Assembly: GCA_025464125.1 (NCBI GenBank)
Contig: JAODLU010000249.1
Location: 1 to 5,000 of the forward strand
Length of the DNA stretch: 5,000 nt
Source: Microbacteriaceae bacterium
GTDB taxonomy: Bacteria; Actinomycetota; Actinomycetes; Actinomycetales; Microbacteriaceae
Direction of reading: 5' to 3'
The notes under the pieces are model-generated. The model did not search any database, was not told the DNA's origin, and worked only from the letters and a program-made list of their open reading frames with translations. The position numbers and the translations under genes were made by a program. Shown in pieces: positions 1-5,000 of this stretch. How positions within the stretch are numbered: position 1 is the first letter of the stretch; each line of letters opens with the position of its first letter.

Positions 1-825
1 CGTGAACCTGCGCAGGTAGTACCCGCCGAAGCCGAGCAGGCCGGGAAGCACGAGAAGCAGTGGGAACAGGTCGCCTGTTGTCGACACCCAGATAACCACG
101 ACGGCCAGCAGCGCCAGCCCGAAGATGGTGCTGAAGCCGAGCAGGATCGAGCCGAGAAGCCGGCCGAGGTGTATTTTGACTATCGACTCGGGCTGCGCCT
201 CATCGGGATGCAGCTCGGGTGCGAGCAGCTCGCCCATGCGGCGGTCGAGCACTCCCCTGCCGGATGGCACGGTCGAGGGGGCTGAGGCTGCCCGCGTGCC
301 AGAGGCCAGCCGCAAAATCTCGCGGCGAAGTTCATCTGCGGCATTCGACCCGAGGTATGCAAGGTGCAGGTTCGCGTCGTGGCCAGCCTGGCTGATCTCC
401 AGCTTCGCGGCGCCGAAAAGGCGCGCGAAGAAGGGCCGCACGATGTTGATGCCCTGGATGCGGTCGAGTCGCGCCTTGCGATTGGTGCGGAACAGGATGC
501 CCGACCTCACCTCCACCACCTCGTCGGTGATGCGGAAGGTGTGCATGCGCCACGAAAGATAGAAGCCGCCGACGAAGACCAGCAGCACTCCCGCGACGAT
601 CGCCAGCACCTGCACGACGAAACCGTGATCGACGATGTAGTCGACAGGGTTGCCCTGCTGGTCGTACTGCGGAATGACGATCGCGATCAGGCGCTCGCGC
701 AGGTTCGTCAGCACGATGCTGAGAATGGCGATGAACGCGATGCCGCCCTTCAGCAGCGGCGAGGCGGGATGCAGCCTGTGCCACTCGCCATCGGCGAGAC
801 GGCCTGCCGGCGTGGCTTCGCTCAC
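1..825 (-). CDS. YdbT-like PH-domain (bPH2/DUF304) membrane protein, 3' end cut by window edge
   Basis: An uninterrupted frame of 275 codons runs from a GTG at 825-823 to base 1, with no stop in the window. The product begins MSEATPAGRLADGEWHRLHP. Helix one is at about residues 27-42, then a polar segment, and helix two at about 68-91. A bPH2 domain follows (about 93-172) with FRITDEVVEVRSGILFRTNR, KARLDRIQGINIV and LFGAAKLEISQAG, the typical pattern for this family. A linker rich in Ala, Ser and Pro (about 173-213) leads to a second hydrophobic pair (about 224-248 and 252-270). Family members of the Bacillus YdbT type are usually near 500 residues and repeat this anchor-plus-PH unit, so roughly the first half is visible. 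The start overlaps the TGA of the small PH gene as GTGA. The function is unknown; the two PH proteins may act together (inference from pairing). Confidence 0.88.
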   Translation of the reverse strand, partial: MSEATPAGRLADGEWHRLHPASPLLKGGIAFIAILSIVLTNLRERLIAIVIPQYDQQGNPVDYIVDHGFVVQVLAIVAGVLLVFVGGFYLSWRMHTFRITDEVVEVRSGILFRTNRKARLDRIQGINIVRPFFARLFGAAKLEISQAGHDANLHLAYLGSNAADELRREILRLASGTRAASAPSTVPSGRGVLDRRMGELLAPELHPDEAQPESIVKIHLGRLLGSILLGFSTIFGLALLAVVVIWVSTTGDLFPLLLVLPGLLGFGGYYLRRFT

Positions 826-1301
826 AGCCCCGCCCGGCGACTCTCGGCCAGCTCGACGAGCCTGTCTCGCAGCTGCTCGGCCTCAGCCTCAGGAAGCCCT
901 GGGATGGTGACTCCGGTAGCCGCCGCTGCAGTCACGAACCTGAGCTCACTGAGGCCCAGCCATCGGGCTACCGGACCCCGATTGATGTCGACGAGCTGCA
1001 TGCGGCCGTACGGCACCGAGATGAATCGCTGCCATGCGATGCCACGACGGAATAACAGGTCGTCATCGCGCAACTGGTAGCCGATCGAGCGAACGCGTCG
1101 AGGGGTCAGCACGAGATTCACGATTCCGATAATCGCGATCACACCCGGCGCGATTATGGGCCAGTAAATGTGAAGCACGAAGAGCGCTACTGCCACTGCC
1201 AGCGCGACCAGCAGGAAGAAGGCACCGCCGACGAGTTCGACGACCACCAGCTTCGGCGAAACCCGTCGCCACCCTGTGACAGGAATCTCGAGACGTTCCA
1301 T
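822..1301 (-). CDS. Small PH-domain (bPH2/DUF304) membrane protein
   Basis: The protein has 159 residues. Two adjacent hydrophobic stretches (about residues 18-43 and 48-65) form a hairpin membrane anchor. They are followed by a C-terminal soluble domain (about 67-155) with the pattern of bacterial PH domains of the DUF304 type: YQLRDDDLLFRRGIAW, then VPYGRMQLVDINRGPVARWLGL, then a strand with TIPGLPEAEAEQLRDRL. Such proteins resemble Bacillus YdbS, which is encoded next to YdbT. Their biochemical role is not established, and a scaffold or membrane-stress role has been suggested for the family. The ATG at 1301 is the only ATG-type start in the window; it is supported by GGAGG 5 nt upstream and by the 13-nt gap after the previous stop. 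The TGA stop overlaps the next gene by 4 nt, which suggests paired expression of the two PH proteins. Confidence 0.88.
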   Translation of the reverse strand: MERLEIPVTGWRRVSPKLVVVELVGGAFFLLVALAVAVALFVLHIYWPIIAPGVIAIIGIVNLVLTPRRVRSIGYQLRDDDLLFRRGIAWQRFISVPYGRMQLVDINRGPVARWLGLSELRFVTAAAATGVTIPGLPEAEAEQLRDRLVELAESRRAGL

Positions 1302-1306
1302 GCGTT

Positions 1307-1311
1307 CCTCC
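1307..1311 (-). promoter_or_regulatory. Ribosome binding site of the small PH-domain gene
   Basis: The minus strand reads GGAGG, 5 nt before the ATG at 1301, within the 13-nt gap after the DUF3180 stop. It is the strongest Shine-Dalgarno match among the starts in the window and fits the one gene here that has an ATG start. Confidence 0.75.
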
Positions 1312-1314
1312 GGC

Positions 1315-1797
1315 CTACGGCCTGACCCGGATGGCACGCTTGCCGTCGTCGTCATCGTCATCCTTGCCAGGTGGGATCGTGCACATGCTCTCGGCGATGA
1401 GGCCGCCTGCCAACAGGATTCCGGCACCAACGATGGTGGCGATCGCCTGCCCGATCGAGCCTACCGGCACCACGGAACGGGTTAGCAGGTAGATGCCGAC
1501 GCCGATTGCGAAGCCAACGACCAGCGCAGCAATGAGGGAGCAGGCCTTCGCGAGCACCAGCACGCGGGTTGCATAGAAGGGGTCGATCGGCGCCTTCGCC
1601 TTGCCTCTCGTGAGCCGCCAGATGGGCACCGCCAGCGAGATGATGATGCCCCCGATTACGGCGAGCGCCAGCGCGAGAGTGATCGGGGGAAGGATGATCG
1701 GCCGCCCCCCAGACGACAGCGCAGTCTCGAGGAACGCCCCGCCGACGCCACCGACCAGTGCCAGCACGAGCAGCGCGGTAACGCTGGTGCGCTTCAC
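1315..1797 (-). CDS. DUF3180 family membrane protein, four predicted helices
   Basis: This protein of 160 residues has no known function. Four hydrophobic stretches are visible, at about residues 6-26, 37-61, 79-106 and 115-135, separated by short loops including a basic one (RLTRGKAKAP, 61-70), so it is an integral membrane protein. The end of helix four reads LIAESMCTIPPGK, followed by six consecutive Asp (146-151) and a short basic end. Assignment to DUF3180 rests on topology, this C-terminal motif and position directly after folK, as for Rv3605c in Mycobacterium tuberculosis; no search was run. The GTG start overlaps the folK TGA by 4 nt and has GAGGG 7 nt upstream. The longer frame to 1944 would put a 49-residue Arg/Pro-rich lead inside folK and is rejected. 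The stop is TAG, 13 nt before the next gene. Confidence 0.85.
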   Translation of the reverse strand: MKRTSVTALLVLALVGGVGGAFLETALSSGGRPIILPPITLALALAVIGGIIISLAVPIWRLTRGKAKAPIDPFYATRVLVLAKACSLIAALVVGFAIGVGIYLLTRSVVPVGSIGQAIATIVGAGILLAGGLIAESMCTIPPGKDDDDDDGKRAIRVRP

Positions 1798-2336
1798 AGG
1801 GCAGCCCTCAGTGCGACAGGCAGGGTACCCGGCAGCAGGGGCGGGGCCGCGAAGTGCCAGAGGTCGGCGGATGCGGCTGAGGCCTCGAGGGCATCCACCC
1901 TTCCGTGACCGGGAAGCAGGGCATCCTGGTCGGCCTGCAGCCATGGCACCAGCACGAACGAGCGCTGCCAGGCACGCGGATGCGGCAACTCGAGTCGCTC
2001 GGTCGACGACGTCTCATCGCCCCACGTGACCAGGTCGAGGTCGAGCGTTCGGTCGCCCCAGCGCTCTACCCGCACCCGACCGTGCTCGGCCTCGATGCGG
2101 TTCAGCTCGTCGAGCAGCGCCAGTGCGGAAATGGTCGTGTCGACGATCACCACCGCGTTGAGGTAGTCCGGAGCGGTCTCGTCTACGCCCTGTGGCTTGA
2201 CCGCGTGCGACTCGACCATGGATGAAGCTGCGACCACCCTTGTGCCATCGAGCGCGTCGATGTCGGCGATCGCCGAACGGAGATTGGTCTCGCGGTCGCC
2301 GAGATTGGAGCCGAGGGCGACGACCGCCCGGGTCAC
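1794..2336 (-). CDS. folK: 2-amino-4-hydroxy-6-hydroxymethyldihydropteridine pyrophosphokinase (HPPK)
   Basis: HPPK transfers pyrophosphate from ATP to 6-hydroxymethyl-dihydropterin, making the pterin substrate of FolP. The product is 180 residues, close to the family norm. It begins with VVALGSNLGDR (5-15) and contains YLNAVV (59-63), the family signature RWGDRTLDLDL at 92-102 with the Mg-binding aspartates at about 99 and 101, and LPHPR at 117-121. The GTG start at 2336-2334 overlaps the folB TGA by 4 nt (GTGA) and places the first beta strand three residues from the N-terminus. The in-frame extension to 2417 lies inside folB and has no HPPK character. The only upstream purine-rich stretch is a weak GGGG, so initiation probably relies on ribosomes finishing folB (inference). 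The stop is TGA, shared with the DUF3180 gene's start. Confidence 0.96.
   Translation of the reverse strand: MTRAVVALGSNLGDRETNLRSAIADIDALDGTRVVAASSMVESHAVKPQGVDETAPDYLNAVVIVDTTISALALLDELNRIEAEHGRVRVERWGDRTLDLDLVTWGDETSSTERLELPHPRAWQRSFVLVPWLQADQDALLPGHGRVDALEASAASADLWHFAAPPLLPGTLPVALRAAL
1805..1809 (-). promoter_or_regulatory. Ribosome binding site of the DUF3180 gene, inside folK
   Basis: The minus strand reads GAGGG with 7 nt to the GTG at 1797. It is embedded in the final folK codons and supports the 160-residue form of the protein. Confidence 0.6.
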
Positions 2337-2701
2337 GAGCGACCCCGTGCGATGGTCACCGAAACGTCGGCGAATGGCACGGTGATCGGCGCGTTCGGCT
2401 TGTGCACGGTGACCCACGTGAGTGTCACCTGCGGGTATTCCAGAACGATATCGGCGATGCGCTGGGCGACAGTCTCGATCAGGTCTACCGGGTTGCTTTC
2501 GACCGCAGCGACGACCTGCTCGGCAAGCACCCCGTAGTGCACGGTCTTTTCAAGGTCGTCTGACGAGGAGGCGGCAGACAGGTCGAGCATGACGCGAACG
2601 TCGATCACGAACTCCTGCCCTGTCTCGCGCTCTTCTGGAAGGGCACCGTGATAGGCGAAGGCCCGCAGGCCGGTGAGGGTGATTTCGTCTGCGAAGTTCA
2701 C
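2333..2701 (-). CDS. folB: Dihydroneopterin aldolase
   Basis: FolB splits 7,8-dihydroneopterin into 6-hydroxymethyl-dihydropterin and glycolaldehyde, supplying the substrate of FolK encoded next. The product is 122 residues, the usual size for this octameric cytosolic enzyme. By comparison with the Staphylococcus aureus enzyme, the active-site positions are present: YHGALPEE at 17-24 (Glu24), VHYG with Tyr56, LIETVAQRIA with Glu76, and VHKP with Lys101. The frame is open upstream to about 2770, but that extension lies inside folP and reads as Arg-rich non-homologous sequence. The GTG at 2701-2699 is chosen because homology begins right after it (NFADEITLTG), it forms a 4-nt GTGA overlap with the folP stop, and a GGGAGG sits 10 nt upstream. 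The TGA stop overlaps folK in the same way. Confidence 0.96.
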   Translation of the reverse strand: MNFADEITLTGLRAFAYHGALPEERETGQEFVIDVRVMLDLSAASSSDDLEKTVHYGVLAEQVVAAVESNPVDLIETVAQRIADIVLEYPQVTLTWVTVHKPNAPITVPFADVSVTIARGRS

Positions 2702-3540
2702 GGCTGCATCGCCTCCCACACGTCGAGGGCCGCCTTCGTTCCTGCGACGTCGTGCACGCGCACTCCCCATGCGCCGGCCTGTGCGGCAAGCGCACTGATG
2801 ACTGCTGTTGCAGGATCACGGTCGACCGGCTCCGCGTCGTCGGGCAGCAGCGCCGCGAGGAACTTCTTGCGCGATGCCCCGATCAGGATAGGGTAGCCGA
2901 TGGTGCCGAGTGCGGGGAGGTTGGCGAGCAGCTGCCAGTTCTGGTCGCCGTCCTTGGCGAACCCGATGCCGGGATCGAGCACGATCCGGTCGGGCCGGAC
3001 ACCGCTCACGATCAGCTCGGCGACGCGATTCTTCAGCTCTTCGCGCACGTCTCTCAGCAGGTTCTTGTAGACGGCCTTCTTCTGCATGTCGGCGCTCTGC
3101 CCGCGCCAGTGCATGGCGACGAAGTGCAGGCCGGTCTCGGCCGCGACGCGGGTCATGCCCTCGTCGGAGAGTCCGCCAGACACGTCGTTGATCATCATCG
3201 CGCCGACCTCGGCCGCAGCCAGCGCTGTCGAGGCGTTCATCGTGTCGATGCTCACTGAGATGCCGTATTCAGAAAGAGCCTTCACCACAGGCAGCACCCG
3301 CAGCTGCTCCTGCTCGACCGGCACCCTCTCGGCACCTGGCCTCGTCGATTCCCCTCCGACGTCGATGATCGACGCGCCAGCCGCGGCCAGGTCGATGCCG
3401 TGCTGGATCGCGTCGTCGAAGTTGTTGTATTTTCCGCCGTCGCTGAACGAGTCAGGGGTGACGTTCAGGATGCCCATGATTCGCGGGCGGGACAGGCCAG
3501 CCGGCCGATGCGGGCGGATGGATACGAGCTCGCTTGCCAC
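2698..3540 (-). CDS. folP: Dihydropteroate synthase
   Basis: The enzyme condenses 6-hydroxymethyl-dihydropterin pyrophosphate with p-aminobenzoate to give 7,8-dihydropteroate in the cytosol, and it is the sulfonamide target. At 280 residues it has the normal TIM-barrel length. Visible motifs are MGILNVTPDSFSDGG at 22-36 (first signature, Asn26), GGESTRPGA at 62-70 (second signature), SIDT with Asp99, IND with Asn118, DPGIGF with Asp189, GASRKKF with Arg224/Lys225, and RVHDV with Arg261/His263. The Phe and Pro of the two sulfonamide-contact loops (Phe32, Pro68) are the usual residues, and no Phe-Gly insertion of the Sul type is seen, so it looks like a normal drug-sensitive chromosomal enzyme (inference). 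The GTG start is preferred because it has a GGAAG ribosome site 4 nt upstream; the internal ATG at residue 22 would remove the first strand. The TGA stop overlaps the folB start. Confidence 0.97.
   Translation of the reverse strand: MASELVSIRPHRPAGLSRPRIMGILNVTPDSFSDGGKYNNFDDAIQHGIDLAAAGASIIDVGGESTRPGAERVPVEQEQLRVLPVVKALSEYGISVSIDTMNASTALAAAEVGAMMINDVSGGLSDEGMTRVAAETGLHFVAMHWRGQSADMQKKAVYKNLLRDVREELKNRVAELIVSGVRPDRIVLDPGIGFAKDGDQNWQLLANLPALGTIGYPILIGASRKKFLAALLPDDAEPVDRDPATAVISALAAQAGAWGVRVHDVAGTKAALDVWEAMQP
2712..2717 (-). promoter_or_regulatory. Ribosome binding site of folB, inside the folP end
   Basis: The minus strand reads GGGAGG, with 10 nt to the GTG start at 2701. The site lies inside the last codons of folP. 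Together with the GTGA overlap it decides the folB start in favour of the short form. Confidence 0.6.
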
Positions 3541-3544
3541 GGTG

Positions 3545-3549
3545 CTTCC
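3545..3549 (-). promoter_or_regulatory. Ribosome binding site of folP
   Basis: The minus strand reads GGAAG with 4 nt before the GTG at 3540. It lies in the 14-nt gap after the ftsH stop, so folP can recruit ribosomes without an overlap. It supports the GTG over the ATG at codon 22. Confidence 0.6.
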
Positions 3550-3554
3550 GTTTG

Positions 3555-5000
3555 CTATGCGGTCGCGATATCGGGGCGCTTGCGCGGACGCGGTGCGCGA
3601 GCCTTCTTAGCCGGTGGCTCAGACGTGACGCCGCCGTCGACTACACCCTGGTCGATCGGCGCCTTGGATGGCACCAGCACGGGTGGCAGGGCGGAGACCG
3701 GGCGCTTGTCGCTCGAGAGCCACTGCGGGCGCTCCGGCATCTTTTTCACGTCTTTGAAGATCTCGGCGAGCTCGTTGTGGTCGAGGGTCTCCTTCTCGAG
3801 CAGGGCCGTAGCGAGCTTGTCGAGAATGTCGCGGTTCTCATTCAGAACCTCCCACGCCTCGTTGTGCGCGTTCTCGATAAGTGTTCGCACCTCGGCGTCG
3901 ACCTGCTCAGACAGGCGCTCCGAGTAGTCGCGCTGGCTGCCCATGTCACGGCCGAGGAACATCTCGCCTGAACCCGAACCCAGCTTGACCGAACCGATGC
4001 TCGACGACATGCCGAACTCGGTCACCATCTTGCGGGCCGTGGATGTCGCCTTCTCGATGTCGTTCGATGCACCGGTGGTCGGGTCGTGGAACACGACCTC
4101 CTCAGCGACGCGCCCACCCATCGCGTAAGCGAGCTGGTCGAGCAGCTCGTTGCGGCTGATGGAATAGCGGTCTTCGAGCGGTAGCACCATCGTGTAGCCG
4201 AGAGCACGGCCGCGCGGCAGGATCGTCACCTTGGTGACCGGGTCGGTGTTGTTCATCGCGGTGGCGACAAGGGCGTGGCCGCCCTCGTGGTAGGCCGTGA
4301 TGAGCTTCTCGTGGTCGCGCATGACGCGGGTGCGGCGCTGAGGGCCGGCCATGACGCGGTCGACAGCCTCATCGAGGGCACGGTTGTCGATCAGCTGCGC
4401 GTTGGACCTGGCGGTCAGCAGCGCAGCCTCGTTGAGAACGTTGGCGAGGTCGGCGCCGGTGAAGCCTGGAGTCTTGCGGGCCAGCACCTCGAGATCGACC
4501 GAGGCAGCGAGAGGCTTGCCCTTGCCGTGCACTTCGAGGATCTTCTTGCGACCCTGGAGGTCAGGTGCGTCGACACCGATCTGGCGGTCGAAGCGACCAG
4601 GACGAAGCAATGCAGGGTCAAGGATGTCTGGACGGTTGGTCGCAGCGATCAGGATCACGTTGGTCTTGACGTCGAATCCGTCCATCTCGACCAGCAGCTG
4701 GTTGAGGGTCTGCTCGCGCTCGTCGTGCCCGCCGCCCATCCCCGAACCACGGTGACGGCCGACCGCGTCGATCTCGTCGACGAAGATGATGGCCGGTGAA
4801 TTCTCTTTCGCCTGGGCGAACAGGTCGCGAACGCGGCTTGCACCAACGCCCACGAACATCTCGACGAAGTCAGAACCCGAGATCGAGTAGAAGGGCACGT
4901 TCGCCTCGCCTGCGACAGCGCGGGCGAGAAGCGTCTTGCCGGTGCCGGGAGGGCCGTAGAGCAGCACGCCCTTCGGGATGCGGGCGCCGACTGCCTGGAA
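3555..5000 (-). CDS. ftsH: ATP-dependent zinc metalloprotease FtsH (5' end cut by window edge)
   Basis: This is a membrane-anchored AAA+ protease that unfolds and degrades membrane and damaged cytosolic proteins as a hexamer. The window shows the last 481 residues plus a TAG stop; the two N-terminal membrane helices and the start lie beyond position 5000. In visible-residue numbering there is a Walker A GPPGTGKT at 16-23, the aromatic pore loop (MFVGVG, about 48-53), a Walker B IIFVDEID at about 71-78, and the second region of homology ([18 protein letters not shown]) with arginine fingers at about 133 and 136. The zinc site is HEGGH at 238-242 (bases 4275-4289), and the likely third ligand is Asp at about 314 in GASNDIE. 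All catalytic elements are intact. A tail of about 65 residues follows the protease domain and ends in a Pro/Lys/Arg-rich segment. The gene sits 14 nt upstream of folP. Identification is very secure. Confidence 0.98.
   Translation of the reverse strand, partial: FQAVGARIPKGVLLYGPPGTGKTLLARAVAGEANVPFYSISGSDFVEMFVGVGASRVRDLFAQAKENSPAIIFVDEIDAVGRHRGSGMGGGHDEREQTLNQLLVEMDGFDVKTNVILIAATNRPDILDPALLRPGRFDRQIGVDAPDLQGRKKILEVHGKGKPLAASVDLEVLARKTPGFTGADLANVLNEAALLTARSNAQLIDNRALDEAVDRVMAGPQRRTRVMRDHEKLITAYHEGGHALVATAMNNTDPVTKVTILPRGRALGYTMVLPLEDRYSISRNELLDQLAYAMGGRVAEEVVFHDPTTGASNDIEKATSTARKMVTEFGMSSSIGSVKLGSGSGEMFLGRDMGSQRDYSERLSEQVDAEVRTLIENAHNEAWEVLNENRDILDKLATALLEKETLDHNELAEIFKDVKKMPERPQWLSSDKRPVSALPPVLVPSKAPIDQGVVDGGVTSEPPAKKARAPRPRKRPDIATA

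Noticed and set aside
332..784. A 150-codon minus-strand open frame in the region of the large PH gene
   Set aside because: It is in a different frame from the 275-codon PH-domain frame that covers the same bases, and it is Arg/His/Ala-rich with no hydrophobic helices or motif.
364..1080. A 238-codon plus-strand open frame
   Set aside because: It lies fully antisense to the two PH-domain genes, its product is Arg/Ala/Asp-rich without any recognisable motif, and the minus-strand frames carry clear family patterns. It is a high-G+C shadow.
1302..1430. An N-terminal extension of the small PH protein to 1430
   Set aside because: The extra 43 residues overlap the DUF3180 gene, are low-complexity, and lie upstream of the strong GGAGG that fits the ATG at 1301.
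1798..1808. A short inverted repeat (AGGGC-T-GCCCT on the minus strand) just before the DUF3180 start
   Set aside because: The loop would be a single base, too tight for a real hairpin, there is no U-run, and the site is inside folK coding sequence. It is probably chance in G+C-rich DNA.
2752..3258. A 168-codon plus-strand open frame opposite folP
   Set aside because: It is antisense to an intact dihydropteroate synthase and shows no domain character; it is explained by codon bias on the other strand.
2698..3540. A horizontally acquired sulfonamide-resistance type folP
   Set aside because: The gene is embedded in its native operon with coupled overlaps, and it has the usual Phe and Pro residues at the drug-contact loops without the Sul-type insertion.
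4275..4799. A 174-codon plus-strand open frame opposite ftsH
   Set aside because: It mirrors the conserved AAA+ and protease region of ftsH and is rich in Val, Asp and Arg as expected of an antisense shadow.

Overview
The window is a single, tightly packed minus-strand gene block. It is high in G+C, and five of the six visible start codons are GTG. The order ftsH - folate genes - DUF3180 - bacterial PH-domain membrane proteins is typical of Actinomycetota. The two PH-domain genes directly after the DUF3180 gene suggest a member of the Microbacteriaceae or a close relative. This placement is inferred from gene order and protein character, not from a search.

Layout in the direction of transcription (high to low coordinates): (1) the 3' two-thirds of ftsH, a membrane AAA+ zinc protease, cut by the right window edge (5000-3555); (2) folP, dihydropteroate synthase (3540-2698); (3) folB, dihydroneopterin aldolase (2701-2333); (4) folK, HPPK (2336-1794); (5) a four-helix DUF3180 membrane protein (1797-1315); (6) a small two-helix PH-domain membrane protein (1301-822); (7) a larger PH-domain membrane protein of the YdbT type, which starts at 825 and runs off the left edge with no stop.

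Adjacent genes overlap by 4 nt (GTGA) at four junctions and are separated by only 13-14 nt at the other two. There is room for neither an internal promoter nor a terminator, so the block looks like one transcription unit with translational coupling. FolB, FolK and FolP catalyse consecutive steps from dihydroneopterin to dihydropteroate. The last three genes encode membrane proteins of unknown or poorly known role that travel with the folate genes.

The main oddity is an absence. folE (GTP cyclohydrolase I, the first pathway step) usually lies between ftsH and folP in actinobacteria such as Mycobacterium tuberculosis, but here only 14 nt separate those two genes. I see no RNA genes, mobile elements, CRISPR arrays, long repeats or gene-free stretches longer than 14 nt. 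Apart from the missing folE, this is ordinary core-genome sequence, and I find no sign of a new system.
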